Counted from the first letter of the stretch, positions 1-12,430 are shown. The stretch: DNA of 64,000 nucleotides from Mesorhizobium caraganae (GCF_016836705.1 NZ_JAFCGY010000003.1:62001-126000), one strand, 5' to 3'. Translations and numbers: made by a program. The notes: generated by a model not told the origin, from the letters alone.

Positions 1-1
1 C

Positions 2-976
<975 letters not shown>

Positions 977-994
977 GCCGGTCGGGAGGACATC

Positions 995-2368
995 ATGCCA
1001 ATCAACATCACCATGCCGGCGCTCTCACCCACGATGGAAGAGGGCAATCTTTCCAAGTGGTTGGTCAAGGAAGGCGACAAGGTTTCGCCGGGTGACGTGA
1101 TCGCCGAGATCGAGACCGACAAGGCGACGATGGAAGTCGAAGCGGTCGATGAGGGAACGGTTGCCAAGCTCGTCGTTCCCGCCGGTACCGAAGGCGTCAA
1201 GGTCAATGCGCTGATCGCCATTCTGGCTGGTGAAGGCGAGGATGCCGCGGCTGCGGCGAAGGGTGGCGGCGATGCCGCGCCCAAGGCTGAGGCTCCGAAA
1301 GCCGATGCGCCAAAGGCCGAAGTGCCGAAGCCGGCAACCGCTGCCGCGGCGCCTGCGCCGACGAAAGCAGAAGCCGCGCCAGTTGCTAACGGTCACGCCG
1401 CAGGCGAGCGTACCTTCGCCTCGCCGCTGGCTCGGCGCATCGCCAAGGATGCCGGCGTCGATGTGTCCGCCGTGACCGGCACCGGCCCGCATGGCCGCGT
1501 CGTCAAGGCCGATGTCGAGGCGGCGATTGCCGGTGGCGGCGCCAAGGCGGCACCTGCCGCGAAAGCAGCACCTGCCGGCGCTCCGGCGCCTGCCGCTCCT
1601 GGCGCCGCACCCAAGGCGATGTCGGACGAGCAGGTGCTGAAGCTGTTCGCGGAAGGCTCATACGAGCTCGTCCCGCACGACAATATGCGCAAGACCATCG
1701 CGCGCCGGCTGGTCGAGGCGAAGTCCACTATCCCGCATTTCTACCTGACGCTCGACTGCGAGCTCGATGCGCTGCTGGCGCTGCGCACGCAGTTGAATGC
1801 CGCCGCGCCGACGAAGAAGACCGACAAGGGCGAGGCGCCCGTCTACAAGCTGTCGGTCAACGACATGGTGATCAAGGCGATGGCGATGGCGCTGATGGCG
1901 GTGCCGGATGCGAACGCATCGTGGACCGATACCGCCATGGTCAAGCACAAGCATGCCGATGTCGGCGTTGCCGTGTCGATCCCCGGCGGCCTGATCACGC
2001 CGATTATCCGCCACGCCGACGAAAAGACGCTGTCCACCATCTCCAACGAGATGAAGGATCTGGCGAGCCGCGCCCGCAGCCGTAAGCTGAAACCTGAGGA
2101 ATATCAGGGCGGCACCACGGCTGTCTCCAATCTCGGCATGTTCGGCATCAAGGACTTTGCCGCCGTCATCAACCCGCCGCATGCGACGATCCTGGCGGTG
2201 GGCGCCGGCGAGCAGCGCGCCGTGGTCAAGAATGGCGAGATCAAAGTCGCCAACGTCATGTCGGTAACGCTGTCGACCGATCACCGCGCCGTCGACGGTG
2301 CGCTCGGCGCCGAACTCCTGGTCGCCTTCAAGCGCATGATCGAAAACCCGATGGGCATGCTGGTCTAG
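995..2368 (+). CDS. pdhC: dihydrolipoamide acetyltransferase, PDH E2
   Basis: Core acyltransferase of the pyruvate dehydrogenase complex, 457 residues. One N-terminal lipoyl domain has its attachment lysine at K43 in ETDKATMEVE. It is followed by a long Ala/Pro/Lys-rich linker (about 85-135), a peripheral-subunit-binding domain at about 140-178 (ASPLARRIAKDAGVDVSAV), a second flexible linker, and the catalytic domain ending in the HRAVDG active-site motif near residue 430. A GGGAGG-like ribosome site (gtcgggaggac) precedes the ATG. The gene sits between pdhB and a small membrane protein gene, with lpdA two genes on, so E1-E2-E3 are encoded together. Confidence 0.97.
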   Translation: MPINITMPALSPTMEEGNLSKWLVKEGDKVSPGDVIAEIETDKATMEVEAVDEGTVAKLVVPAGTEGVKVNALIAILAGEGEDAAAAAKGGGDAAPKAEAPKADAPKAEVPKPATAAAAPAPTKAEAAPVANGHAAGERTFASPLARRIAKDAGVDVSAVTGTGPHGRVVKADVEAAIAGGGAKAAPAAKAAPAGAPAPAAPGAAPKAMSDEQVLKLFAEGSYELVPHDNMRKTIARRLVEAKSTIPHFYLTLDCELDALLALRTQLNAAAPTKKTDKGEAPVYKLSVNDMVIKAMAMALMAVPDANASWTDTAMVKHKHADVGVAVSIPGGLITPIIRHADEKTLSTISNEMKDLASRARSRKLKPEEYQGGTTAVSNLGMFGIKDFAAVINPPHATILAVGAGEQRAVVKNGEIKVANVMSVTLSTDHRAVDGALGAELLVAFKRMIENPMGMLV

Positions 2369-2383
2369 GAAGGGAAAAGGGCG

Positions 2384-2794
2384 GTGCGGACATTCTTCAC
2401 CAGCCTTTTTGCCCTGATCCTTTCCGGCCTGGCCGGCGGGCTGGTGGCGATGTGGCTCGCAATCGCCACCAATGCGGACTCGGAATACATCCTTGTCTTC
2501 ATGCTGTCGGCGCTGGTCGCCATCGTCCTGACGGTCGTGTTCTTGATCGCCCAGTTCATGTCCGATCCGCAAAGGGCGGTAAATCTCACGGCGCTTGTTG
2601 CGGTGGCCTTCTTCGTGATCATCGGGATTGGCCTGATTGCCTGGACCTTCTCGCAGCCGCCGGGAAAAGCCCAGTGGTCAGGCGATTTTCGCTTTGGCGC
2701 CGGCCTGGTTTTGCCTGGCATCGCTACCGTGCTGGTGCAGTGGTTGTTCGTGAGATGGCGCGTGCGCGGGCTTAAGGCGGAGGTAAGTGCATGA
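2384..2794 (+). CDS. small integral membrane protein, unknown function
   Basis: Unrecognised 136-residue protein with about four hydrophobic segments (LFALILSGLAGGLVAMWLAI, YILVFMLSALVAIVLTVVFL, LTALVAVAFFVIIGIGLIAW, and one near the C-terminus). The GTG start is chosen because it follows a purine-rich ribosome site (ggaagggaaaaggg). The stop overlaps the next gene's start as ATGA, so it is translationally coupled to the SGNH hydrolase and lies within the PDH operon. No function can be assigned from sequence. Confidence 0.8.
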   Translation: MRTFFTSLFALILSGLAGGLVAMWLAIATNADSEYILVFMLSALVAIVLTVVFLIAQFMSDPQRAVNLTALVAVAFFVIIGIGLIAWTFSQPPGKAQWSGDFRFGAGLVLPGIATVLVQWLFVRWRVRGLKAEVSA

Positions 2795-3432
2795 AGACGA
2801 TCCTCTGCTACGGCGATTCCCTGACCTGGGGCTATGATGCGGCGAGCCTCGGTCGCCATGCTCTGGAAGACCGCTGGCCGAGCGTGCTCAAGGCTGCGCT
2901 GGACGATGACGATATCGAGGTCATTGCCGAAGGCCTCAACGGCCGCACCACGGCCTTCGACGATCATCTGGCCGGCGCCGACCGCAACGGCGCAAGGCTG
3001 TTGCCGACGGTTCTGACGACGCATGCGCCGATCGACCTGATCGTCATCATGCTCGGCGCCAATGACATGAAGCCTTGGATCCACGGCAATCCGGTGGCGG
3101 CCAAGCAAGGCATGCAGCGCTTGATCGACATCGTGCGCGGCCATGACTATCCGTTCGACTGGGCAGCACCGCAGATCCTGCTCGTGGCACCGCCGGCGGT
3201 CAGCCGCACGGACAATGCCGAATTCAAGGAAATGTTTGCCGGCGGCGATGAGGCCTCGAAGCGGCTGGCGCCGCAATATTCCGCGCTTGCCGACGAGGCC
3301 GGCTGCGGCTTTTTCGATGCCGGAACCGTGGCCACGACCACGCCGCTCGACGGTGTCCATCTCGATGCGGAAAACACGCGCAATATAGGTGAGGCATTGG
3401 CGCCATTGGTGCGCGTGATGCTGGAACTCTAG
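2791..3432 (+). CDS. SGNH/GDSL-family hydrolase (arylesterase-like)
   Basis: Predicted serine esterase or acyltransferase of the SGNH superfamily, 213 residues. Block I is YGDSLTWG with the nucleophile at Ser10, block III is LGANDM, and the catalytic Asp/His pair is DGVHLD near residues 187-190. The short length and the C-terminal dyad resemble cytosolic arylesterases of rhizobia and mycobacteria. No signal peptide is visible. It starts inside the stop codon of the preceding membrane protein gene and ends 25 bp before lpdA. Its link to pyruvate dehydrogenase is positional only, and the natural substrate is unknown. Confidence 0.9.
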   Translation: MKTILCYGDSLTWGYDAASLGRHALEDRWPSVLKAALDDDDIEVIAEGLNGRTTAFDDHLAGADRNGARLLPTVLTTHAPIDLIVIMLGANDMKPWIHGNPVAAKQGMQRLIDIVRGHDYPFDWAAPQILLVAPPAVSRTDNAEFKEMFAGGDEASKRLAPQYSALADEAGCGFFDAGTVATTTPLDGVHLDAENTRNIGEALAPLVRVMLEL

Positions 3433-3457
3433 ACAAAGACAATCAGGGAGAAACCCC

Positions 3458-4906
3458 GTGGCAGAATCCTACGACGTCATCATCATCGGCTCCGGCCCCG
3501 GCGGCTATGTCACGGCTGTGCGTTCCGCCCAGCTCGGCTTCAAGACGGCGATCGTCGAGCGCGAGCATCTCGGCGGCATCTGCCTCAACTGGGGCTGCAT
3601 CCCGACCAAGGCGCTGCTGCGCTCGGCCGAGATCATGCATTATTCGGATCATCTGAAGGACTACGGGCTGAAGCTCGAAGGCGGCAAGGTCAGCGCCGAT
3701 ACGGCAGCTGTCGTCGACCGCTCGCGCAAAGTGTCGCTGCGGCTGAATGGCGGCGTCGCCTTCCTGATGAAGAAGAACAAGGTCGACGTCATCTGGGGCG
3801 AGGCCAAGCTTTCGAAGCCGGGTGAGATCGTCGTCTCCAAGACGGCCAAGAAGCCGATGGAGCCGCAGCCGCCGGTGCCGAAGGGCGTCAAAGGCGAGGG
3901 CACCTACACCGCCAAGCACATCATCCTCGCCACCGGCGCCCGGCCGCGCGCGCTGCCCGGCATCGAGCCGGACGGCAAGCTGATCTGGACCTATTTCGAG
4001 GCCATGGTGCCGAAGGAAATGCCGAAGTCGCTGCTGGTGATGGGCTCCGGCGCCATCGGCATCGAGTTCGCCTCCTTCTATCGCACCATGGGCGCCGAGG
4101 TGACGGTGGTCGAGCTGTTGCCGGCGGTGATGCCGGTCGAGGATGCCGAGGTCTCGAAATTCGCGCAGAAGCAGTTCGAGAAGCAAGGCATGAAGATCAT
4201 CCTCGAAGCCAAGGTGACCAAGGTCGAGAAGGGTGCCAACTCCGTCACCGCGCATGTTGAGATGAAGGACGGCAAGGTCGAGAAGATCACCGCCGACCGC
4301 ATGATCTCGGCCGTCGGCGTGCAGGGCAATATCGAGAATCTCGGGCTCGAGACGCTCGGCGTGAAGACTGACCGCGGCTGTGTCGTCGTCGACGGTTACG
4401 GCAAGACCAATGTGCCCGGGATTTACGCCATCGGCGATGTCGCCGGACCGCCGATGCTTGCCCACAAGGCCGAGCATGAAGGCGTGGTCTGCATCGAAAA
4501 GATCGCAAACTTCCCTGGCGTGCATGCGACAGACAAGCTGAAGATCCCGGGCTGCACTTACTGCAACCCGCAGGTCGCCTCAGTCGGTCTGACCGAAGCC
4601 AAGGCCAAGGCCGAAGGCAAGGACATCCGCGTCGGCCGCTTCCAGTTCGGCGCCAACGGCAAGGCGATCGCGCTTGGCGAGGACCAGGGTTTCATCAAGA
4701 CCATCTTCGACAAGAAGACTGGCCAGTTGCTCGGTGCGCATATGGTGGGTGCCGAAGTGACCGAACTGATCCAGGGTTTTGTCGTGGCGATGAACCTGGA
4801 AACGACGGAAGAAGAGCTGATGCACACCATCTTCCCGCATCCGACGCTGTCGGAGATGATGAAGGAAAGCGTGCTCGACGCCTATGGGCGCGCGCTCAAC
4901 GCATGA
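3458..4906 (+). CDS. lpdA: dihydrolipoamide dehydrogenase, E3
   Basis: FAD/NAD-dependent disulfide oxidoreductase that reoxidises dihydrolipoamide, 482 residues. The N-terminal FAD motif is GSGPGG. The redox pair is C42/C47 in GICLNWGCIP, the NAD-binding Rossmann motif is VMGSGAIGIEFA, and the second FAD motif is YAIGDVAG. The dimerisation domain ends with FPHPTLSEMM, where His461 and Glu466 form the catalytic dyad. An insert around residues 120-145 (KTAKKPMEPQPPVPKGVKGE) is typical of PDH-associated E3 in alphaproteobacteria. It follows pdhB, pdhC and two small genes in the same direction. Confidence 0.97.
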   Translation: MAESYDVIIIGSGPGGYVTAVRSAQLGFKTAIVEREHLGGICLNWGCIPTKALLRSAEIMHYSDHLKDYGLKLEGGKVSADTAAVVDRSRKVSLRLNGGVAFLMKKNKVDVIWGEAKLSKPGEIVVSKTAKKPMEPQPPVPKGVKGEGTYTAKHIILATGARPRALPGIEPDGKLIWTYFEAMVPKEMPKSLLVMGSGAIGIEFASFYRTMGAEVTVVELLPAVMPVEDAEVSKFAQKQFEKQGMKIILEAKVTKVEKGANSVTAHVEMKDGKVEKITADRMISAVGVQGNIENLGLETLGVKTDRGCVVVDGYGKTNVPGIYAIGDVAGPPMLAHKAEHEGVVCIEKIANFPGVHATDKLKIPGCTYCNPQVASVGLTEAKAKAEGKDIRVGRFQFGANGKAIALGEDQGFIKTIFDKKTGQLLGAHMVGAEVTELIQGFVVAMNLETTEEELMHTIFPHPTLSEMMKESVLDAYGRALNA

Positions 4907-5008
4907 TAAATTGCTGCCGCGAGACTCAGACGCATGCGCCGGAGGAACCTTGCGGCAAGGCAGTTCGTTTCCGGATGCATTTTCACATGACACTGGAGGA
5001 GTTGGCAT

Positions 5009-5266
5009 ATGGACGTGAATGGCGTGGGCTGGGTTGCAGCCATCATCATCGGCGGCCTGGCCGGGTGGCTGGCCGAGATGGTGATGAAGAGCAACACCGG
5101 CATCTTGATGAACATCATTATGGGCATTGTCGGCGCGGTGGTGCTCAACGCCATTCTCAGGGCTCTCAACATCGAGCCCTTCGGCGTCGGCTGGCTCGCT
5201 TATCTGATCACCGGCTTCATCGGCGCATGCCTGCTGATCTTCGCCGGGCGGCTGATTCGCCGATAA
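5009..5266 (+). CDS. GlsB/YeaQ/YmgE family stress-response membrane protein
   Basis: An 85-residue protein with three hydrophobic segments and glycine-rich helix starts (WVAAIIIGGLAGWLAEMVM, GILMNIIMGIVGAVVLNAIL, GWLAYLITGFIGACLLIFAGRLIRR), the pattern of the transglycosylase-associated (DUF/PF04226) family. Members are small inner-membrane proteins tied to stress responses, with no defined biochemical activity. A good ribosome site (ctggaggag) precedes the ATG. It sits alone between lpdA and lipA and is followed by a strong hairpin. Confidence 0.88.
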   Translation: MDVNGVGWVAAIIIGGLAGWLAEMVMKSNTGILMNIIMGIVGAVVLNAILRALNIEPFGVGWLAYLITGFIGACLLIFAGRLIRR

Positions 5267-5300
5267 AACGGCTCGCCGTTTTATCTCCTTGTTTTGACGC

Positions 5301-5344
5301 ACTTCCGGACGGAAAACCGCTTCACACTTTTCCTGGAATTGCTC
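5301..5344. repeat. rhizobial intergenic repeat, copy 1
   Basis: This 44-bp stretch after the YeaQ-like gene (core cggaaaaccgcttcacactt, then tcctggaattgctc) reappears in degenerate form at 21801-21836 downstream of another gene. Such short gene-end repeats are common in Mesorhizobium genomes from general knowledge. Their role here is unknown. Confidence 0.55.
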
Positions 5345-5361
5345 CGGAACCCCGCTATGCG

Positions 5362-5399
5362 AAAAAGGCTGTGGCGGCATGCGCCGCCGCGGCCTTTTT
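5362..5399 (+). terminator. Rho-independent terminator hairpin
   Basis: The arms aaaaaggc and gccttttt enclose a further ggcggc/gccgcc stem and a short loop, ending in a T run. It lies 95 bp after the YeaQ-like gene and before lipA. Because the flanking A and T runs make it symmetric, it could work in either direction. Confidence 0.75.
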
Positions 5400-5474
5400 C
5401 TTTGCCCCGAAAAGTCTTAAGTGACGTTCTAAAGGCTGACGCCGACGGGCAGACGCCAACAAGTCAGGTTTGAG

Positions 5475-6440
5475 ATGGTCACCGTTCTCGACACGATTGC
5501 CAACGCCCCGCGCCTGCGGCACCCCGAAAAAGCGCACAAGCCCGACCAGGATGTGCTGCGCAAACCCGACTGGATCCGCGTCAAGGCGCCGGTGTCCAAG
5601 GGCTATGCCGAGACGCGCGAAATCGTGAAGTCGCACAAGCTGGTCACGGTGTGCGAAGAGGCCGGCTGCCCCAATATCGGCGAGTGCTGGGAAAAGAAGC
5701 ACGCCACCTTCATGATCATGGGCGAGATCTGCACGCGCGCCTGTGCCTTCTGCAATGTCGCCACCGGCATTCCGACCGCGCTCGATGCTGATGAGCCGGC
5801 GCGCGTCGCGCATGCCGTCAAGCAGATGGGGTTGACCCATGTCGTCATCACCTCGGTCGACCGCGACGATCTCGCCGATGGCGGCGCACAGCACTTCGCC
5901 GAGGTTATCCGCGCCATCCGCGCGGCAACACCCTTGACCACGATCGAAATCCTGACGCCCGATTTCCTGCGCAAGGAAGGCGCCCTAGAGATTGTGGTGG
6001 CGGCCAAGCCCGACGTCTTCAACCACAATCTCGAAACCGTGCCGTCGAACTATCTGACGGTGCGGCCGGGTGCGCGCTATTTCCACTCGATCCGGCTCTT
6101 GCAGCGGGTCAAGGAACTCGATCCCTCGATCTTCACCAAGTCCGGCATCATGGTTGGTCTCGGCGAGGAGCGAAACGAGATCCTGCAGCTGATGGACGAT
6201 CTTCGCTCGGCCAATGTCGATTTCATGACCATCGGCCAGTATCTGCAGCCATCGAAGAAGCACCACCCGGTGATCCGCTTCGTCACGCCGGAGGAGTTCA
6301 ACTCCTTCGCGACGATCGGCAAGACCAAGGGTTTCCTGCTGGTGGCGTCGAGCCCGCTGACGCGCTCCTCGCATCATGCCGGCGACGATTTCGCCAGGCT
6401 GCGGGCGGCGCGCGAGGCGCAGCTCAAAAAAGCCAGCTAA
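5475..6440 (+). CDS. lipA: lipoyl synthase
   Basis: Radical-SAM enzyme that inserts two sulfurs into octanoylated lipoyl domains, 321 residues. The auxiliary cluster ligands are C60, C65 and C71 ([12 protein letters not shown]) and the radical-SAM cluster ligands are C86, C90 and C93 (CTRACAFC). The C-terminal region has the family motif near [11 protein letters not shown], which carries the conserved serine ligand. Its product activates the lipoyl domains of the PDH complex encoded just upstream, which explains the clustering. It appears to form its own unit behind the hairpin at 5362-5399. Confidence 0.97.
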   Translation: MVTVLDTIANAPRLRHPEKAHKPDQDVLRKPDWIRVKAPVSKGYAETREIVKSHKLVTVCEEAGCPNIGECWEKKHATFMIMGEICTRACAFCNVATGIPTALDADEPARVAHAVKQMGLTHVVITSVDRDDLADGGAQHFAEVIRAIRAATPLTTIEILTPDFLRKEGALEIVVAAKPDVFNHNLETVPSNYLTVRPGARYFHSIRLLQRVKELDPSIFTKSGIMVGLGEERNEILQLMDDLRSANVDFMTIGQYLQPSKKHHPVIRFVTPEEFNSFATIGKTKGFLLVASSPLTRSSHHAGDDFARLRAAREAQLKKAS

Positions 6441-6455
6441 TCCTGCTTTAAGTGA

Positions 6456-6502
6456 TGCATGTCGTTTTCTCAAAACCGGGGCCACTTTTGAGCGACATGC
6501 AT
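6456..6502. repeat. palindromic intergenic repeat
   Basis: An inverted repeat with outer arms atgcatgtcg and cgacatgcat and inner arms tcaaaa/ttttga around an accgggg-type loop. It fills the whole gap between lipA and the START-domain gene and ends 2 bp before that gene's ATG. The sequence resembles palindromes scattered between genes in Mesorhizobium. Confidence 0.7.
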
Positions 6503-6504
6503 TA

Positions 6505-6963
6505 ATGCCGAAATTCGAAGCCACTCGCCGCGTTGCCCACACGCCGGAGCAGATGTTTGCGCTGGTCGCCGATATCGAGACCTATCCTGAATTTCTGCCG
6601 CTGTGCGAAGCGCTGACGGTGCGCTCGCGCAAGGAGCGTGACGGCCGCACCATTCTCGTTGCCGATATGAGCATCGGCTACAAGGCGATACGCGAAACCT
6701 TTACGACGCAGGTGCTGCTGAGGCCGGACGAAAACACCATCGACGTCAAATACATCGATGGGCCGTTCAAATATCTGAGCAATATCTGGCGCTTCGATCC
6801 GGCTGACGGCGGCTGCGAAGTTCATTTCTTCATCGACTACGAGTTCAAGAGCCGCATTCTCGGCGCACTGATGGGCACCATGTTCGACCGCGCCTTCCGC
6901 ATGTTTTCCGAGGCGTTCGAGAAACGCGCCGACGTCATCTACGGAACGACGCCCATCTCGTGA
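6505..6963 (+). CDS. START-type ubiquinone-binding protein, COQ10/RatA family
   Basis: A 152-residue SRPBCC/START fold protein. The N-terminus MPKFEATRRVAHTPEQMFAL followed by YPEFLPLCEAL, and GPFKYLSNIWRF in the middle, are characteristic of the COQ10/CoqJ coenzyme Q-binding family. Some relatives are annotated as the RatA toxin, but the rhizobial members are generally regarded as Coq10-like. The ATG at 6505 is chosen over an upstream in-frame start inside lipA because the family signature begins there. It converges with the cinA-like gene, and the 3' ends overlap by 25 bp. Confidence 0.9.
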   Translation: MPKFEATRRVAHTPEQMFALVADIETYPEFLPLCEALTVRSRKERDGRTILVADMSIGYKAIRETFTTQVLLRPDENTIDVKYIDGPFKYLSNIWRFDPADGGCEVHFFIDYEFKSRILGALMGTMFDRAFRMFSEAFEKRADVIYGTTPIS

Positions 6964-7448
6964 GTGTCGCCGAGCGCACGCAGGCCGATCTCCAGCGCAT
7001 GCCTGACCGTCTCGCGGCGGATGAAGTCACGGCCATTGTCGGCAAACATATTGAGCTCTGCTGCCACCAGCCCACCCCTGAGCGCCACTCCGAACCAGAC
7101 CAGGCCGACCGGTTTTTCCGGCGATCCGCCGCCCGGGCCGGCTATGCCCGTGACGGCAAGCGCCAGCCCGGCGCGCGAGCGCGCCAGCGCACCCGCAGTC
7201 ATCTCCAGAACCGTTTCGCGCGAGACGGCGCCGTGCGCTTGAAGCGTGGCCGCCGAGACGCCGAGCATCTCCATCTTGGCTTCGTTGGAATAGGTGATGA
7301 GGCCGCGATCGACGACCGCCGACGAGCCGGCAATGTCGGTGAGGGCGGCGATGATCATGCCGCCAGTGCAGCTTTCGGCGGTCGCCAACATGATGCCGCG
7401 CTGCTGGCAGGCCTGGAGCAGGGCGTTGGCGAGATCGCTACTGCTCAT
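6939..7448 (-). CDS. CinA C-terminal family nicotinamide-nucleotide amidohydrolase
   Basis: A stand-alone CinA C-terminal domain protein (PncC type, 169 residues) predicted to deamidate nicotinamide mononucleotide in pyridine-nucleotide recycling. Diagnostic motifs are [22 protein letters not shown] at the N-terminus, [16 protein letters not shown], and the glycine-rich [19 protein letters not shown]. The start overlaps the end of ispDF by 4 bp (ATGA), so the two are translationally coupled. The N-terminal MoaB-like domain of full CinA is absent, as is usual for PncC. Confidence 0.92.
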   Translation of the reverse strand: MSSSDLANALLQACQQRGIMLATAESCTGGMIIAALTDIAGSSAVVDRGLITYSNEAKMEMLGVSAATLQAHGAVSRETVLEMTAGALARSRAGLALAVTGIAGPGGGSPEKPVGLVWFGVALRGGLVAAELNMFADNGRDFIRRETVRHALEIGLRALGDTHEMGVVP

Positions 7449-8668
7449 GCCGGCACGTCCCCGGGGAAGACGACGCTGGCGGTGGCGATGGCGGCAATGC
7501 CTTCCTCGCGGCCGACAAAGCCGAGTTTTTCATTGGTCGTCGCCTTGATCGAGATGCGGTCGCTGGAAATGCCCAGCATCGCCGACAAGGCCTTGGTCAT
7601 GGCGTCGCGATGCGGGCCGACGCGCGGCGCTTCGCAGATCAGCGTGATGTCGGCATTGGCGATGCGGCCGCCGCGCGCGCGCACCAGTTTCGCCGCATGT
7701 TCGACAAAGATGCGCGATGCCGCACCTTTCCATTGCGGGTCGGAGGGCGGGAAATGCGTGCCGATGTCGCCGGCGCCGCAGGTGGCAAGCAGCGCGTCGG
7801 TCAGCGCGTGCAGGCCGACATCAGCATCCGAATGTCCCGACAGCTTTTTGCCGTGCGGAATGGCGACGCCGCACAGAGTGACATGGTCGCCAGGCTCGAA
7901 GGCATGCACGTCATAGCCATTGCCGGTGCGGATGTCGGGAAAACGTTCGCCGGTAAGCCGCTGATCGGCCATCGCAATATCCCTTGCCCAGGTGAGTTTG
8001 ACATTGTCCGGCGACCCCTGGACGATTTTGACCGGAATATGCGCCCATTCGGCGATCGCGGCATCGTCGGTGAAATCCGTCTTGCCGAGATGATGGGCCT
8101 TTTCGTGCGCCGCGAGCAGCGGCCAGAACGGAAAGCCTTGCGGCGTTTGTGCAGCATGAAGGCCCGCCCTCGGCACCGTCTCCTTGATCATGCCGGTGGC
8201 CGATTCGCGCTTCAGCGTATCGGCGACGGGCAGCGCCGGCAGCGCACCCTGGCGCTCGCCAATGGCCGCGATGGTACGGTCGATGAGAGCCGCATCGACA
8301 AACGGCCGCACCGCATCGTGCACAAGCACACGGCCGGGCGCGTGGCCCCTCAGTTCGAGCAGTCCCAGCCGAACCGAACTTTGGCGCGACTCGCCGCCGA
8401 CTACGGCGATGACCCGCTCGCCATGCGCGCCGGCTGCCTTGTCGAAAAGCGCGCGGTCATCGGCATGGATGGCGACGACGATTGGGCCAATCTCAGGGTG
8501 CGCCAGGAATGTCTCCAGCGTGCGCGCAATAACGGCGCGGCCGCCGATGCGCTGATACTGTTTCGGCCCGTCGGCCTGTCCGGCGCGCGCACCGCGGCCG
8601 GCGGCGACGATGACCACGCCGACCTTGCCGTCGTCGCCCAGAGCCCGATTCTCACTTGTGTCTGTCAT
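7445..8668 (-). CDS. ispDF: bifunctional MEP cytidylyltransferase / MEcPP synthase
   Basis: Fused enzyme for steps 3 and 5 of the non-mevalonate isoprenoid pathway, 407 residues. The IspD part (about 1-240) has the nucleotide-binding [20 protein letters not shown]. The IspF part begins at [12 protein letters not shown] and continues with the metal motif [17 protein letters not shown]. IspDF fusions are typical of alphaproteobacteria. The ATG at 8668 ([10 protein letters not shown]) is preferred to an in-frame start 60 bp upstream because the cytidylyltransferase domain starts shortly after it. It is divergent from dusB. Confidence 0.96.
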   Translation of the reverse strand: MTDTSENRALGDDGKVGVVIVAAGRGARAGQADGPKQYQRIGGRAVIARTLETFLAHPEIGPIVVAIHADDRALFDKAAGAHGERVIAVVGGESRQSSVRLGLLELRGHAPGRVLVHDAVRPFVDAALIDRTIAAIGERQGALPALPVADTLKRESATGMIKETVPRAGLHAAQTPQGFPFWPLLAAHEKAHHLGKTDFTDDAAIAEWAHIPVKIVQGSPDNVKLTWARDIAMADQRLTGERFPDIRTGNGYDVHAFEPGDHVTLCGVAIPHGKKLSGHSDADVGLHALTDALLATCGAGDIGTHFPPSDPQWKGAASRIFVEHAAKLVRARGGRIANADITLICEAPRVGPHRDAMTKALSAMLGISSDRISIKATTNEKLGFVGREEGIAAIATASVVFPGDVPA

Positions 8669-8808
8669 TGCGACTGGTGGTAGTGGGGGTAAAAGCCGAA
8701 GGCCAGCATTTTCCCAAATGCGCCGCAATGTGACGTCATTGCGCGTTGCACAATGCCTTTCTTATGGCTAGAGAATGTGCAGCAATCCGATATGCTTGGT
8801 TTTTGTGC

Positions 8809-9837
8809 ATGCCTGAAGTAACAAAATTGGCTTTGCCGCTCGATGTCGGCGGCGTGACGATCCGCAACCGCGTGTTCCTTGCGCCGATGTCGGGAATAAC
8901 GGACGAGCCGTTCCGGCAGCGCGCCTACGCGCATGGCGCAGGCCTGGTCGTGTCGGAAATGGTGGCGAGCGGCGAGCTTGCCAAGGGCAAGGCCGGCTGC
9001 GACCTGCGCATCCGTCATTCCGGGCTGCCTGTCCATATGGTTCAGCTTGCCGGCCGCGAAGCTGTGCACATGGCCGAGGGGGCGCGCATCGCTGCCGGCG
9101 AGGGCGCCGACATCATCGACATCAATATGGGCTGCCCGGCCAAGAAGGTGACCGGAGGCTATGCCGGTTCGGCGCTGATGCGCGATCTCGACCACGCGCT
9201 GTCGTTGATCGAGGCAGTGGTCGGCGCGGTGCAGGTGCCGGTCACGGTCAAGATGCGGCTCGGCTGGGACGAGAATGCGCTGAACGCGCCCGCTCTGGCG
9301 CGCCGTGCTGAGGAGGCCGGCGTCAAAATGGTGACGGTGCACGGCCGCACGCGCTGCCAGTTCTATCAGGGCAAGGCCGATTGGGGCGCCATCGCCCGAA
9401 TCAAGGACGCCGTCTCAATTCCCGTCGTCGCCAATGGCGATGTCGGCTCGCCGGCGGAGGCTGCCCAAATCCTCGAACAGTCGGGCGCCGATGCGGTGAT
9501 GATCGGCCGGGCGCATTACGGCGCGCCGTGGACGGCGGGCCGCATCGCGGCGACGGCTGCGGGCCAGGCGCCCTCCCGCGTGCCGGAAAGCCCGCAAGCC
9601 ATGGCCGACTACATTGCCGCCCATTACGAGGACATGCTGACGCTTTACGGCGTTGAAAGCGGCCTGCGCCAGGCGCGCAAGCATCTCGGCTGGTATCTTG
9701 AACGCCACGCCGTCGGCGTCACTGACGACCGCCGCAAAGCCATCCTCACCTCGTTCGAGCCTGCCCGCGTCATTGCCCTGCTGCGTGAGGTGTTTTCCGG
9801 CGAAGGCGAAGCCGCGCCGCTGCGGAGTGCCGCATGA
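8809..9837 (+). CDS. dusB: tRNA-dihydrouridine synthase B (NifR3)
   Basis: FMN-dependent enzyme that reduces uridines in the tRNA D-loop, 342 residues. The FMN motif [20 protein letters not shown] is at the N-terminus, and [18 protein letters not shown] contains the catalytic Cys109. The ATG at 8809 ([18 protein letters not shown]) is chosen because the barrel begins there; an upstream TTG at 8746 would add 21 unlikely residues. This is the classic nifR3 gene heading the ntrBC operon of rhizobia and Rhodobacter. Its stop overlaps the ntrB start by 4 bp. Confidence 0.95.
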   Translation: MPEVTKLALPLDVGGVTIRNRVFLAPMSGITDEPFRQRAYAHGAGLVVSEMVASGELAKGKAGCDLRIRHSGLPVHMVQLAGREAVHMAEGARIAAGEGADIIDINMGCPAKKVTGGYAGSALMRDLDHALSLIEAVVGAVQVPVTVKMRLGWDENALNAPALARRAEEAGVKMVTVHGRTRCQFYQGKADWGAIARIKDAVSIPVVANGDVGSPAEAAQILEQSGADAVMIGRAHYGAPWTAGRIAATAAGQAPSRVPESPQAMADYIAAHYEDMLTLYGVESGLRQARKHLGWYLERHAVGVTDDRRKAILTSFEPARVIALLREVFSGEGEAAPLRSAA

Positions 9838-10972
9838 ACGCGCCTGCTGCACCGGGCACCGAGATGGCGGATGCCGCCCATATCGTGCTCAATACCATCC
9901 GCCGACCGGTGATCATGGTCGATCCGGACGGGTTCATCACCTACGCCAATGCCGACGCGGAGGACTTCTTCCGCTCCAGCGCGACCATGCTGGCGCGCAA
10001 CACGCTGTCCAAGCTCATCCCGTTCGGCAGCCCGCTGTTACAACTGGTCGACCAGGTGCGCGAACGCCGCGCGCCGGTCAATGAATACCGTGTCGACGTG
10101 TCGTCGCCACGTCTCGGCATCGAGAAGGTCGTCGATCTCTACGTTGCCCCGGTGCCGGAATTCCCGGGCTCGATCGTGGTGATGTTCCAGGAGCGCTCGA
10201 TGGCCGACAAGATCGACCGGCAGATGACGCATCGGGGTGCTGCACGTTCGGTCACCGGCCTTGCCGCCATGCTGGCGCACGAGATCAAGAATCCGCTGTC
10301 GGGCATACGCGGTGCGGCGCAGCTGCTCGAACTGTCGGCTTCCGACGAGGATCGCGCGCTGACCCGGCTTATCACCGACGAGACCGACCGCATCGTGTCG
10401 CTGGTCGACCGCATGGAGGTGTTTTCCGACGAGCGGCCGATCGACCGCTACCCCGTCAACATCCATGTCGTGCTGGACCATGTGAAGGCGATCGCCAAGA
10501 ACGGTTTTGCCAAAAGAATCAGGATATTGGAGGATTATGATCCGTCATTGCCTCCGGTTTTTGCCAACCGCGACCAGCTGATCCAGGTGTTTCTCAACCT
10601 GGTCAAGAACGCTGCCGAGGCCATCGGTGGCGACCCGCAAGGCGAGATCGTGCTGTCGACCGCGTTCAGGCCCGGCATCCGCGTTTCCGTCCCGGGCACG
10701 CAGGACCGTGTGTCGCTGCCGCTGGAATTCTGCGTGCGCGACAATGGGTCGGGTGTTTCAGAAGACATCCTGCCGATCCTGTTCGACCCGTTCATCACCA
10801 CCAAGCCGAACGGCTCGGGGCTCGGCCTGGCACTGGTGGCGAAAATCGTCGGCGAGCATGGCGGCATCATCGAATGCGATTCGACGCCGCGCGGCACCAC
10901 CTTCCGCATCCTGATGCCGGCCTGGAAAGAAGCACCGAACGACACTGCAGATGAAGGCGAAGGAGACCGCAA

Positions 10973-10976
<4 letters not shown>
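9834..10976 (+). CDS. ntrB: nitrogen regulation sensor histidine kinase NtrB
   Basis: Cytosolic sensor kinase/phosphatase for NtrC, 380 residues. A PAS domain occupies about 15-120. The phospho-acceptor is His149 in [19 protein letters not shown]. The ATPase domain carries the N box ([11 protein letters not shown]), the G1 box (DNGSGV) and GSGLGLAL. It responds to PII proteins in related bacteria. It overlaps dusB and ntrC by 4 bp each, so the three genes are translationally coupled. Confidence 0.96.

Positions 10977-12430
<1,454 letters not shown>

Noticed and set aside
3443..4525. Long antisense frame (about 360 codons) inside lpdA
   Set aside because: Shadow frame caused by high GC; histidine/aspartate-rich composition and no family, while lpdA on the other strand is certain.
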